The notes beneath the pieces were generated by a model that worked only from the letters and a program-made list of their open reading frames with translations, made no database searches and was not told the origin of the DNA. A DNA stretch of 30,484 bases from a virus: IMG/VR virus record IMGVR_UViG_3300019881_000005, positions 1 through 30,484 of that record; one strand, 5' to 3'. This document shows, in pieces, positions 19,957 to 26,495 of the stretch. The position numbers and the translations under genes are program-made. Numbering within the stretch: position 1 is the stretch's first letter; each line of letters opens with the position of its first letter.

Positions 19957-21618
19957 TCACCTGCCGACCAGCACGAGCGTGCCGTCGTTGAACCACGCTT
20001 GGATCAGCTCGGCCAGCCCGCCGCTTCCGGTCACCCGCACCTCGGTGCCGCCGCCGTTGCCGACGCCAGAGGAGACGTTTTCGCCGGCCCTGGCCAGGAT
20101 CAGCCGCTCGGTGCCGGGCATGCCGGGCACGGTCCCGCCGGTGTGCATGCGCGCCACCCGCGGCACATCCGGGATACCCGGAATGCCAACCTTGTCGCTG
20201 ATCCAGTTGATCCCGTGGATCAGATCGTTAAGCCGGTTGATGTAGAAGTTTACGTAGTCGATGGCCAGGTTCAGGGCGAACTTGAAGGCCCCGCCGATGA
20301 TCTCTCCCAGGTTGCCCAGGGCCCGACCGATGCGGGTGGGCAACAGGTCGAAGAACGTCTGCGCGGACTCCCAAGCCCCCACGATCCAGCGCACCGTGCC
20401 GATCACCGCGTTGCCCACGGTCTCGAACACGCCGATCACGATCGAGCGGAACCTCTCCGACGTGGTCCAGAAGTAGATCAGCGCGCCGATGGCCACCGCG
20501 ATGGCCGCCACCAGCAACACGATCGGGTTGGCGGCCAGCGCGATGTTCAGCAGCCAGACGGCGGCGGTGACCACGCCGATGGTGATCGCCGCGGCCTGGT
20601 TCTTCGACGCCCAATCGGCGATCCCACCGAGGATCTCCACGAGCTTGGCAAACGCCGGCGCGACGATCGTGGCCAGCTTCTCCGACGACTCGGCCATGGT
20701 CGAGGACAGCCCGTTCTGGGCCTCGGACGCGGCCCTGCCGCCATCGGCCCAGGCCTTCTGCGCATCGGTCGACTTGTCGAGGATGAGCTGCTGCGTGGAC
20801 AGCGCCTTGTCGGTATCGCTGAGCACGGTCTTGCCGCTGGCCATCGTGTTGGACAGGGCCGACTGGGCCTTTTCCAGGTTCAGCGTGGCGTCCCGGGCCT
20901 GGGTGCTGTCCTTGCCGTGCTTGGCGATCGCGTCGGACAGCTTGTTCTGGGCCGCCGTCACGGCGAACGTCTTGACCTTGACCTTGTCCATGTCGACGGT
21001 GGTCTGCCCCAGCCCCATCGACAGCGCCTTGGCCTCGATCTCGGCGGCCGAAATGCTGATGCCCAGACCCTTGAGGCTGTCGGTTTCACCGAGCATCGCG
21101 TCGGCCAGGATCTCACTGACCTCCTTGGCGCTCTTGGTGTTGCCGGTCCAGCGCGACAGGGCCCCGGACAGGTCGAGGATCTTCTTACTCATGTCGGCGG
21201 CCTGGGTTGTGGTAAACCCCATCGGCTTGAGCAGGTCGGCCAGGTTGGCCGCCATCCCCACCACGTTGCGGGTCGACTCGCCAAAGGCCTTGCGGTTGGC
21301 CTCGGCCCAGGCCTGCATGCTCGGTAGCTCACCCTCGAACACGGTCTTGGCCTTGACGTCCAGGGCGTCCATGCTCTTACTCAGGTCGAACAGGTGCTTG
21401 GCCCCGGCGACGGCCAGCCCGGCGACCGCGGCGCCGGCCAGCCCCATCGCCGCACTCATCCGACCGCTGCTCTTCTCGGTCGCGTCGGCCATCTTGGTGG
21501 AATTCTTGGTGGTCTCGTCGCCGAGTCGGTCGATGTCCTTGGTGGCCTGCTCGCGCGCCCGGGTGAGCTTGTCCGCGTCCCCCGCGATGGTGAGCGTGAC
21601 GGCCGGCTTGTTACCCAT
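19957..21618 (-). CDS. Tape measure protein
   Basis: The 553-residue product has the tape-measure pattern: long alpha-helical N-terminal half with Lys/Ala/Thr heptads, two neighbouring hydrophobic segments in the middle (I-T-I-G-V-V-T-A-A-V-W-L-L and I-V-L-L-V-A-A-I-A-V-A-I-G), and a Gly-rich C-terminus. It sets tail length, and using about 0.15 nm per residue would give a tail of roughly 80 nm, rather short for a siphovirus. ATG 21618 overlaps the end of the gp10-like gene by 8 bases, and it follows the chaperone genes as expected. N-terminal residues before G-N-K-P are not part of the protein. Confidence 0.92.
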   Translation of the reverse strand: MGNKPAVTLTIAGDADKLTRAREQATKDIDRLGDETTKNSTKMADATEKSSGRMSAAMGLAGAAVAGLAVAGAKHLFDLSKSMDALDVKAKTVFEGELPSMQAWAEANRKAFGESTRNVVGMAANLADLLKPMGFTTTQAADMSKKILDLSGALSRWTGNTKSAKEVSEILADAMLGETDSLKGLGISISAAEIEAKALSMGLGQTTVDMDKVKVKTFAVTAAQNKLSDAIAKHGKDSTQARDATLNLEKAQSALSNTMASGKTVLSDTDKALSTQQLILDKSTDAQKAWADGGRAASEAQNGLSSTMAESSEKLATIVAPAFAKLVEILGGIADWASKNQAAAITIGVVTAAVWLLNIALAANPIVLLVAAIAVAIGALIYFWTTSERFRSIVIGVFETVGNAVIGTVRWIVGAWESAQTFFDLLPTRIGRALGNLGEIIGGAFKFALNLAIDYVNFYINRLNDLIHGINWISDKVGIPGIPDVPRVARMHTGGTVPGMPGTERLILARAGENVSSGVGNGGGTEVRVTGSGGLAELIQAWFNDGTLVLVGR

Positions 21619-22033
21619 CGGTAACGTCCCAGCCGACCGCGTGCAGGGTGCGCACCAGACCGTCCGCCAGCATCGCCTCGACCTCGACGCGCTTGGCGTC
21701 GTATCCGGGATAGAGGTAACGCCCGCCCGGCAGGAAGGCCCGGTGCACCGCGCGCTTGCGCCCGACGCGGCCACCGAAGTCCAGCCACGGACCGTAGGGC
21801 ACCCGGGCGCCGCCTGAGGTCACCCGGGCGGCGGTGGCGGTGCTGGTGGCCCGGATCGATCGTTGGGCCGCGCCGGTCCGGAACGGGGTGCGCGGCCGGG
21901 CCCAGCCGACCACCAGCCCGGCGGCCTCGTCACCCACGCGCTTAAGGCCCTCGGTGGCCGACCACTCCTTGTCGACGCGCAGCAGGGCCTTGCGGAACTC
22001 GGCCAACCCACGAATCTCAATCGCCTCGGGCAC
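21611..22033 (-). CDS. HK97 gp10-like tail/neck protein
   Basis: The 140-residue product has the HK97 gp10 pattern: I-R-G-L-A-E-F-R-K-A-L, D-E-A-A-G-L-V-V-G-W-A-R-P-R-T-P-F-R-T-G-A (a basic cluster followed by Thr-Gly), Arg-Ser-Ile, then Y-G-P-W-L-D-F-G-G and R-A-F-L-P. Members of this family act in head-tail or tail completion. GTG 22033 has GGGAGG nine bases upstream. Its place between chaperone and tape measure is unusual, since it normally precedes the tail tube gene. Confidence 0.8.
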   Translation of the reverse strand: MPEAIEIRGLAEFRKALLRVDKEWSATEGLKRVGDEAAGLVVGWARPRTPFRTGAAQRSIRATSTATAARVTSGGARVPYGPWLDFGGRVGRKRAVHRAFLPGGRYLYPGYDAKRVEVEAMLADGLVRTLHAVGWDVTDG

Positions 22034-22039
22034 CGCCGA

Positions 22040-22237
22040 TCACCTCCCGCCGTTGGCCAGCTCCCGGCGCTGTTGCTCGCGCCCGAAGTAGATCTTCCAC
22101 CGCTCGTACTCGTCGCTACCCATGCGCGTCCGCAGATCCCCGACCGTCGTGCTCAACCGCTCGGCTAACTGAAACTCGAACTCAAGGTCGGGATTATCCT
22201 GAAACTCCTGGTAGATCACTTTTGTCGTCACCGTCAC
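22040..22237 (-). CDS. Tail assembly chaperone, second frame (gpT-like extension)
   Basis: This frame overlaps the first chaperone gene by 44 bases and has no ribosome site of its own, so it is expected to be made only by frameshift. It contributes an acidic, helical extension (Q-E-F-Q-D-N-P-D-L-E-F-E-F, W-K-I-Y-F-G-R-E-Q-Q-R-R). With a +1 slip at 22220-22223 the fused product has 95 residues from the first frame and 59 from this one, 154 in all. Such extensions recruit the tape measure to the chaperone. Confidence 0.8.
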   Translation of the reverse strand: MTVTTKVIYQEFQDNPDLEFEFQLAERLSTTVGDLRTRMGSDEYERWKIYFGREQQRRELANGGR

Positions 22238-22505
22238 CGAGCTTGGACAACTCCATGATCTTGGCGATCACGCCGTTCAGCTCGCCGGCCGGGCTGGCTT
22301 GCTGCCACAGCAGAACCTCGTCCACGGTCAGCACCGGGTCCACCAGGCAGGCGGCCAGCACCACGCGCTCGCCGGCCCCGGTGTCCTTGTTCTTGGTGGT
22401 GTGCAACTCCTCGCGCGTCATACCGCGCACCCGGATCGTGCCCCGGCCCTCGATCTCCACCTCGCCCTGAGGCAGATTGGGCTTGAACAGCAGCGCCTTA
22501 TCCAT
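22194..22505 (-). CDS. Tail assembly chaperone, first frame (gpG-like)
   Basis: The 103-residue protein (E-I-E-G-R-G-T-I-R-V-R-G-M-T-R-E-E, A-C-L-V-D-P-V-L-T, then a helix L-L-W-Q-Q-A-S-P-A-G-E) is the usual chaperone found between tail tube and tape measure in siphoviruses. ATG 22505 has GGGAGG upstream. Its last codons overlap the second frame, and the run AAAA at 22220-22223 is the probable slip site. The chaperone coats the tape measure during tail assembly and is not in the virion. Confidence 0.87.
   Translation of the reverse strand: MDKALLFKPNLPQGEVEIEGRGTIRVRGMTREELHTTKNKDTGAGERVVLAACLVDPVLTVDEVLLWQQASPAGELNGVIAKIMELSKLGDGDDKSDLPGVSG
22220..22223 (-). other. Predicted +1 programmed frameshift site
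   Basis: On the minus strand the zero frame reads GAC AAA AGT. The second frame continues with GTG ATC, which is reached by a +1 slip of the Lys tRNA from AAA onto the overlapping AAA (A-AAA), or by a -2 slip. A -1 slip does not reach the second frame. The fused junction would read D-D-K-V-I-Y. Confidence 0.65.
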
Positions 22506-22516
22506 GACCCGCCTCC

Positions 22517-22927
22517 CTACTGGTCCACGCGACTGATATCGCCGGACATCTGCATCTCACAGGTCCACTTGCTGAACCCGGCCACCGGGCTGGTGGTGTT
22601 GAATGCCGTGATGATCACGGTCACGATCTTCTGCGGCAACCCGGACCCGGTCCCCTTGGGTCGGAAGGTGAACGTCACCAGGGTGCCAGCGTCCTTGAGC
22701 GGTTCCAGCACCTTGGCCGGGCCGGCGACGCCGTCATCGCTGGTGCCCTGGCAGGTGACCTTGCCGTCACCGAGGCTGGCACCGTAGCTCTTGCGGGTGC
22801 GCGTCGGCCCGTAGGTGGTCACGTCCTCGGCATCGGTGCTGTCGTTCCAGTCTGTGGATTCAGTGAAGGTGCTCAGGTTGACCGCACCCCACAGCACCAC
22901 CGTGTTCTTGCCGTGAATGAAGGCCAT
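22517..22927 (-). CDS. Major tail (tube) protein
   Basis: The 136-residue protein begins A-F-I-H-G-K-N-T-V-V-L-W and has W-N-D-S-T-D-A-E-D-V-T-T-Y-G, a form shared by tail-tube proteins of many actinophages. Beta strands dominate, with a conserved central loop and T-F-R-P-K. It polymerises around the tape measure to form the tail tube. ATG 22927 has GAGGA upstream and the gene directly precedes the chaperone pair, as expected. It is small for its class, lacking an added Ig domain. Confidence 0.88.
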   Translation of the reverse strand: MAFIHGKNTVVLWGAVNLSTFTESTDWNDSTDAEDVTTYGPTRTRKSYGASLGDGKVTCQGTSDDGVAGPAKVLEPLKDAGTLVTFTFRPKGTGSGLPQKIVTVIITAFNTTSPVAGFSKWTCEMQMSGDISRVDQ

Positions 22928-22939
22928 GGTCCGGTCCTC

Positions 22940-23455
22940 TCAGGCGCTCGCGCCAATGATCACGATGTCGTAGGTGACCGAGGTGCCGGCCCCGCTGTTG
23001 GCCACCCGCAGGAAGTCCGAGGCCCCGCCGACAACCGCGTAGCCGGTCGCGTCGGCCACCCCGGCCCAGGCGATGAACCCGGCGTCGGGTCGCAGGGTCA
23101 CGGTGCCGGTGGCGTTGAGCAGGGTGGCCCACTGGGTGGCCGCCGCGGCACCAACGACCACGTTGTTCGTGTTGGCCAGCGCCGCCTGGACGAACAGGGC
23201 CTTGACCCGCAGCAGGCTGATGGCCACACCAAACTCGTCCAGCAGCACGCCGGCTAGGTCGAGATCCTCGTTCGTGCTGGGTGCGATGGTTCGGGTGGCC
23301 GCGTACAGCCGGTCGGCCTGCCCGGCCGCCGTGCCGGTGGTCAGGGCCACCCGCTGGGCCTTGCTGTACAGCGCGCTGTCGATCACACTCAGGTTGGTCG
23401 GGGCCTTGGTGAGCGCGGCTTGCACGCTCAAGTTGATTACGGTATCGAGGGCCAT
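22940..23455 (-). CDS. Structural protein before tail tube, unknown (171 aa)
   Basis: ATG 23455 overlaps the preceding stop (TGATG). The product is Ala/Val/Thr-rich with D-L-D-L-A-G-V-L-L-D-E-F-G-V-A-I-S and L-R-V-K-A-L-F-V-Q-A, followed by N-T-N-N-V-V-V-G, a pattern I associate with virion proteins near the tail-tube gene in actinophages. A tail tube-like, neck or minor tail role is plausible. It has no charged clusters and looks like a secreted-type beta fold in its C-terminal half (T-V-T-L-R-P-D-A-G-F). Confidence 0.65.
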   Translation of the reverse strand: MALDTVINLSVQAALTKAPTNLSVIDSALYSKAQRVALTTGTAAGQADRLYAATRTIAPSTNEDLDLAGVLLDEFGVAISLLRVKALFVQAALANTNNVVVGAAAATQWATLLNATGTVTLRPDAGFIAWAGVADATGYAVVGGASDFLRVANSGAGTSVTYDIVIIGASA

Positions 23456-23865
23456 CAGGCACCCCTTCCCACTACCTCGGAGGTAAACGTGGCGCCGAGT
23501 AGCGGGACCCCGGCGAAGGTCATGGCCATCATCTCGAACCCGGTCACGGTCAGGTCGTCGAAGGCGGTATACGGGTAGCTCTCGACCCGGGCCACCACGC
23601 TGCGCGGGCCGGACCCATCGAGGTACTCCGATAGCTGATCCTCGCTGGCCTGCGCATCGACGGCCCCAACGACCACGGTGAACGGCACGACCCACAGCGC
23701 CATGCCGCGCCCGTAGGCCTCGTGCGGCCCGCCGCGCTCGGGGAGCTCGACTATCGAACCCGGCGGGACCACCTTGCGCGCCGTGTAGTGGTAGCTGCGT
23801 CCGCGCAGCCGATCGATGGATTCCAAGGCCTGCTCGATCTGCTTGCGCACGTCCTTGAGGATCAC
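23455..23865 (-). CDS. Tail terminator or neck protein (136 aa)
   Basis: GTG 23865 overlaps the adaptor stop (GTGA). The N-terminal helix (R-K-Q-I-E-Q-A-L-E-S-I-D-R-L) and following beta region (A-L-W-V-V-P-F-T-V-V-V-G, Y-P-Y-T-A-F-D-D-L-T-V-T) match the fold pattern of tail terminator and head-completion proteins of HK97-type phages. Its position just after the adaptor and before the tail proteins supports a head-tail joining role. The exact member of the neck complex cannot be fixed from sequence alone. Confidence 0.7.
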   Translation of the reverse strand: MILKDVRKQIEQALESIDRLRGRSYHYTARKVVPPGSIVELPERGGPHEAYGRGMALWVVPFTVVVGAVDAQASEDQLSEYLDGSGPRSVVARVESYPYTAFDDLTVTGFEMMAMTFAGVPLLGATFTSEVVGRGA

Positions 23866-24497
23866 CGCAGCATCACCCGCCGCCGGTAGTCCTTGAGCAT
23901 CACGGCCACGTCCGGATCCACCTTGGCCAGCAGCCGCAGCTCGCTGCCCTGATCGGGTGAGCCGGCGATCCCGAACGGCGAGTCGCGCCGCGACAGGAAC
24001 CGCGATCCCTGCAGCTTGGCGGCCAGCTTCACCGTGCGCGGTGCCGAGGTCCAACCGAACCCGCCGGCGGCGGCGCTCAGTCGCACCTCATCGGCGATAC
24101 CCCGTACGACCACCCCGCTGGGCACGGCGAGCAACAGCCCCTCCCACGGCTTGCCGTGCTTGTCGGCGTTGGCCGGTCGCGGCAGGTAGCTGGTAATCGC
24201 CGTGGCGAACGTGCCGTCTCGCGCCGTGTCCAGGTGCACCGTGAGTCCGACCGTGGTTGGCAGGTCATCGGTGGCCACCAGCCAGCCGTTACGCGTCTTG
24301 GACCAGCGCGGAACGTAGTAGCGCACCTCGACCGCGTCGGTCTTGCCGAACTGGCGCTGGCACTCGCCGTCAACCGCCCGGCTGGCCCCCGTCGCCGCGT
24401 CCTGGATCTGCTCGTCGTCGAGGTCGTCCGCGCCGGATTCGATGCGGACGTACTCGCGAAGCTCTACCAGCGACACGTAGTCGGGGGCCCAGGCCAC
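23862..24497 (-). CDS. Head-tail adaptor (HK97 gp6/SPP1 gp15 type)
   Basis: The 211-residue protein starts with a helical region typical of the adaptor fold: S-L-V-E-L-R-E-Y-V-R-I, then D-D-L-D-D-E-Q-I-Q-D-A-A-T-G-A-S-R-A-V-D, which forms the ring binding the portal. A long beta-rich insertion follows, and the C-terminus (L-L-A-K-V-D-P-D-V-A-V-M-L-K-D-Y-R-R-R) is the basic helix that contacts the portal. ATG 24497 lies next to the previous stop. Its order after capsid and before neck and tail genes fits. Confidence 0.82.
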   Translation of the reverse strand: MAWAPDYVSLVELREYVRIESGADDLDDEQIQDAATGASRAVDGECQRQFGKTDAVEVRYYVPRWSKTRNGWLVATDDLPTTVGLTVHLDTARDGTFATAITSYLPRPANADKHGKPWEGLLLAVPSGVVVRGIADEVRLSAAAGGFGWTSAPRTVKLAAKLQGSRFLSRRDSPFGIAGSPDQGSELRLLAKVDPDVAVMLKDYRRRVMLR

Positions 24498-24788
24498 TCA
24501 GGCCTCGCTACCCGCGGGTTCGACGCCGTGCTCCTGCGCGTCGCGGTCGGCCTGCCGCCTCTTGGCGGCCTCGTACTCGACGGCCTGGGGGAAGCTGTTG
24601 GGCAGCGAGGCCAGCGTGCGCCGGTCCTTCTCCTCCTGGCTGATCTCGGCGACCTTGCCGGACAGCAGGCCCTGCAAGGCCTTCTCCAATCGGGCCACGC
24701 GCGGTTCCAGGTCGGAATCGCCCGTGCCGACCGGCCGCTCCTCGACGGCACGCAGCCGCGCGTCCAGCTCGTTCATGGTCAGGGCCAT
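24498..24788 (-). CDS. Coiled-coil protein, unknown role in head region (96 aa)
   Basis: ATG 24788 overlaps the preceding stop (TGATG) and has GGAGG nine bases upstream. The protein is strongly helical: L-D-A-R-L-R-A-V-E-E-R, then R-V-A-R-L-E-K-A-L-Q-G-L-L and a charged C-terminus (E-Y-E-A-A-K-R-R-Q-A-D-R-D). Heptad spacing suggests a coiled coil. It could be a scaffolding or minor head protein; the capsid frame upstream lacks an obvious separate scaffold, which makes this an interesting possibility. Confidence 0.65.
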   Translation of the reverse strand: MALTMNELDARLRAVEERPVGTGDSDLEPRVARLEKALQGLLSGKVAEISQEEKDRRTLASLPNSFPQAVEYEAAKRRQADRDAQEHGVEPAGSEA

Positions 24789-25117
24789 CAGTAAGCACCT
24801 CCGATGCGGACGCAGGCCACGGTGATGCCGGTGGCGCTGGCCATCGTGCACAGCACGCTGGCGTCGTTGATCCCCTCATCGGGGACCGGGATAACCGAGA
24901 TGCCGGTGGTGCCCGCGATGGTGACGGGCGCCAGACTGCCGACCGTGATGTCCTCGGTGGACGCGTCGGTGTTTCGGTAGATCAGCACCAACTCGTGCAA
25001 CGCGTACCCGGCCATGCTCTTGCGGCCGCCGGCTACCGTGTCGCTGGTGCTCGCGGCGGCGAAGGTGACCGTAGCCAGCCCGCCGACCGGTACTTCCTGA
25101 ATAGCAATGGCTGCCAT
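24788..25117 (-). CDS. Small beta-rich head protein, possible decoration protein
   Basis: The 109-residue product is Ala/Thr/Val/Gly-rich with repeated strands (A-T-V-T-F-A-A-A, A-P-V-T-I-A-G-T-T, G-I-T-V-A-C-V-R-I-G-G) and no helix-forming charged runs. It directly follows the major capsid gene, the usual place of head decoration proteins. GAAGGGAAG precedes ATG 25117. A head-fibre or decoration function is inferred from place and composition only. Confidence 0.65.
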   Translation of the reverse strand: MAAIAIQEVPVGGLATVTFAAASTSDTVAGGRKSMAGYALHELVLIYRNTDASTEDITVGSLAPVTIAGTTGISVIPVPDEGINDASVLCTMASATGITVACVRIGGAY

Positions 25118-25160
25118 GGTCGCAACTTCCCTTCAAGTGGTTGCTAGTAACCGTGGGTGA

Positions 25161-26495
25161 TTACGCGACCGGGTTGTTGCGAACGCCCACCAGGCCGACC
25201 GGACGCAGGATGCGCACGGCGAAGTAGCCGAACAGGGCCAGCTCGACGAACGCCGGGCCGGACCGCTCCTCGAACCGGAACGTGAGCACCGGGGATTCCC
25301 AGCACCACACGTCATTGCGATTGCCCATGATCGCGTCCGCGTCGCCGGCCGCGTTGCCGGACATGGACCAGGCCTTCTGAAGGATCACGCCATCGACGTC
25401 GTAGCCGCGCTGGGCCATCGTGCCGAGGGGGTTCATGCTGTTGACCCAGGGCACCAGGGGCCGCCCGGTGGTGTCAACGGCGGCGGCGAACTCAGATACG
25501 CCCGGCTGGGACAGGAAACCGAAATCGATCTCGGCGAACCGCCGGAAGTCGTAGATACCGACCGCGCTGCGGATGCCCTGCAGAAACACTCGGCCGGTGG
25601 TGCCGTCCGAGATGTCGCCGGCAGTCAGATCGGTGGCCTGGGCACCCGAGGGAACAAACCCCGAGGTGATGGTGCCGCCAACACCGTTGGTGCCGTTCAG
25701 CTCGGTATAGACCATGGTCTCGGTCTGCTGGCTGAACGACTCGCTCATGGCCTGCGTAGCGATGGCGTCGATGGCCGGGTTCGCCGAGTCGGCCATTTCT
25801 CGGGTGATCTTGTACAGGCCGCTGATCCCGCCGGGGGTGATCGTGACCGGCTCGACGGCGAGACTGGCCTCGCTCGGGTTGACGCCCTCGACGTGGGTCG
25901 CCGTGGCGCCCGTACTGGACACGAACCGCGGCACCGTGAACGGAGTGGCATCCGCGATGGTGCCTCGACTGATCGCGTTAGTGAGCGGCCGCCCCTTCAG
26001 GAGCTGGGACACGTACAAGTCAGGCCGGTAACCAGGCGGAACGACTGCCGAGGCGTTGCCCGTGTTGATCGCGAACGTGGGATCCGCCATGGACTCCTCA
26101 AGCAGCTCGGTCGTCTGGGCCTCGAACTTGCGCAGCCGGGCCCGCGCGGCGCCATCGCCGTCCGATCCGGTCTGCACCCGCCGGGCGTCCCGCACGAAGC
26201 TGGGGCCCTGACCGTTCATCGCGTAGACGAGCGGCTCCTTGACCGACTGGATGCCCCGACCTGCGGCCACCACCTGGCGCTGTGGGGCCGGCAGGGCCGC
26301 GATCAGGTCGGTCAGCATGGCCTTGTTCGCCTCGGTCAGTGCCGAAGTCAAGCCACTGGTGAACTGCGTGGCGAAAGCCGCCGCATCGAACGCGACGGGC
26401 GCGGCCGGCTGGTCGGTGGCCGCGACGGCTGGCGGGGTAGCGGTTGGGCACGCCAATGCTGGCGCGTGCTCCTGGCCGCACTTGGCGCACCTCAT
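25161..26495 (-). CDS. Major capsid protein from internal start (444 aa)
   Basis: This is the last part of the 1099-codon frame, listed separately because ATG 26495 has the strongest ribosome site in the region (AGAGGAGA, 8 bases upstream). The product opens M-R-C-A-K-C-G-Q-E-H with a further Cys at 16, then a Pro/Ala segment and helices of the delta (scaffold) region, and from about residue 155 the HK97 capsid fold. A protease normally removes the delta region, here probably near the helical end at about 110-150. Capsid protein needs hundreds of copies, so independent initiation here is expected. Confidence 0.75.
   Translation of the reverse strand: MRCAKCGQEHAPALACPTATPPAVAATDQPAAPVAFDAAAFATQFTSGLTSALTEANKAMLTDLIAALPAPQRQVVAAGRGIQSVKEPLVYAMNGQGPSFVRDARRVQTGSDGDGAARARLRKFEAQTTELLEESMADPTFAINTGNASAVVPPGYRPDLYVSQLLKGRPLTNAISRGTIADATPFTVPRFVSSTGATATHVEGVNPSEASLAVEPVTITPGGISGLYKITREMADSANPAIDAIATQAMSESFSQQTETMVYTELNGTNGVGGTITSGFVPSGAQATDLTAGDISDGTTGRVFLQGIRSAVGIYDFRRFAEIDFGFLSQPGVSEFAAAVDTTGRPLVPWVNSMNPLGTMAQRGYDVDGVILQKAWSMSGNAAGDADAIMGNRNDVWCWESPVLTFRFEERSGPAFVELALFGYFAVRILRPVGLVGVRNNPVA

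Noticed and set aside
17202-19991. 929-codon plus-strand frame opposite the minor tail gene
   Set aside because: Composition is that of a shadow frame (rich in His, Arg, Gly, Pro), with no domain signature; it mirrors the well-supported minus-strand gene codon for codon.
19999-21817. Long plus-strand frames opposite the tape measure gene
   Set aside because: They arise from codon bias of a GC-rich gene; the tape measure protein on the minus strand has recognised features.
25139-25152. Near-palindrome GGTTGCTAGTAACC after the capsid gene
   Set aside because: Stem is only a few bases with a mismatch; too weak to call a terminator.
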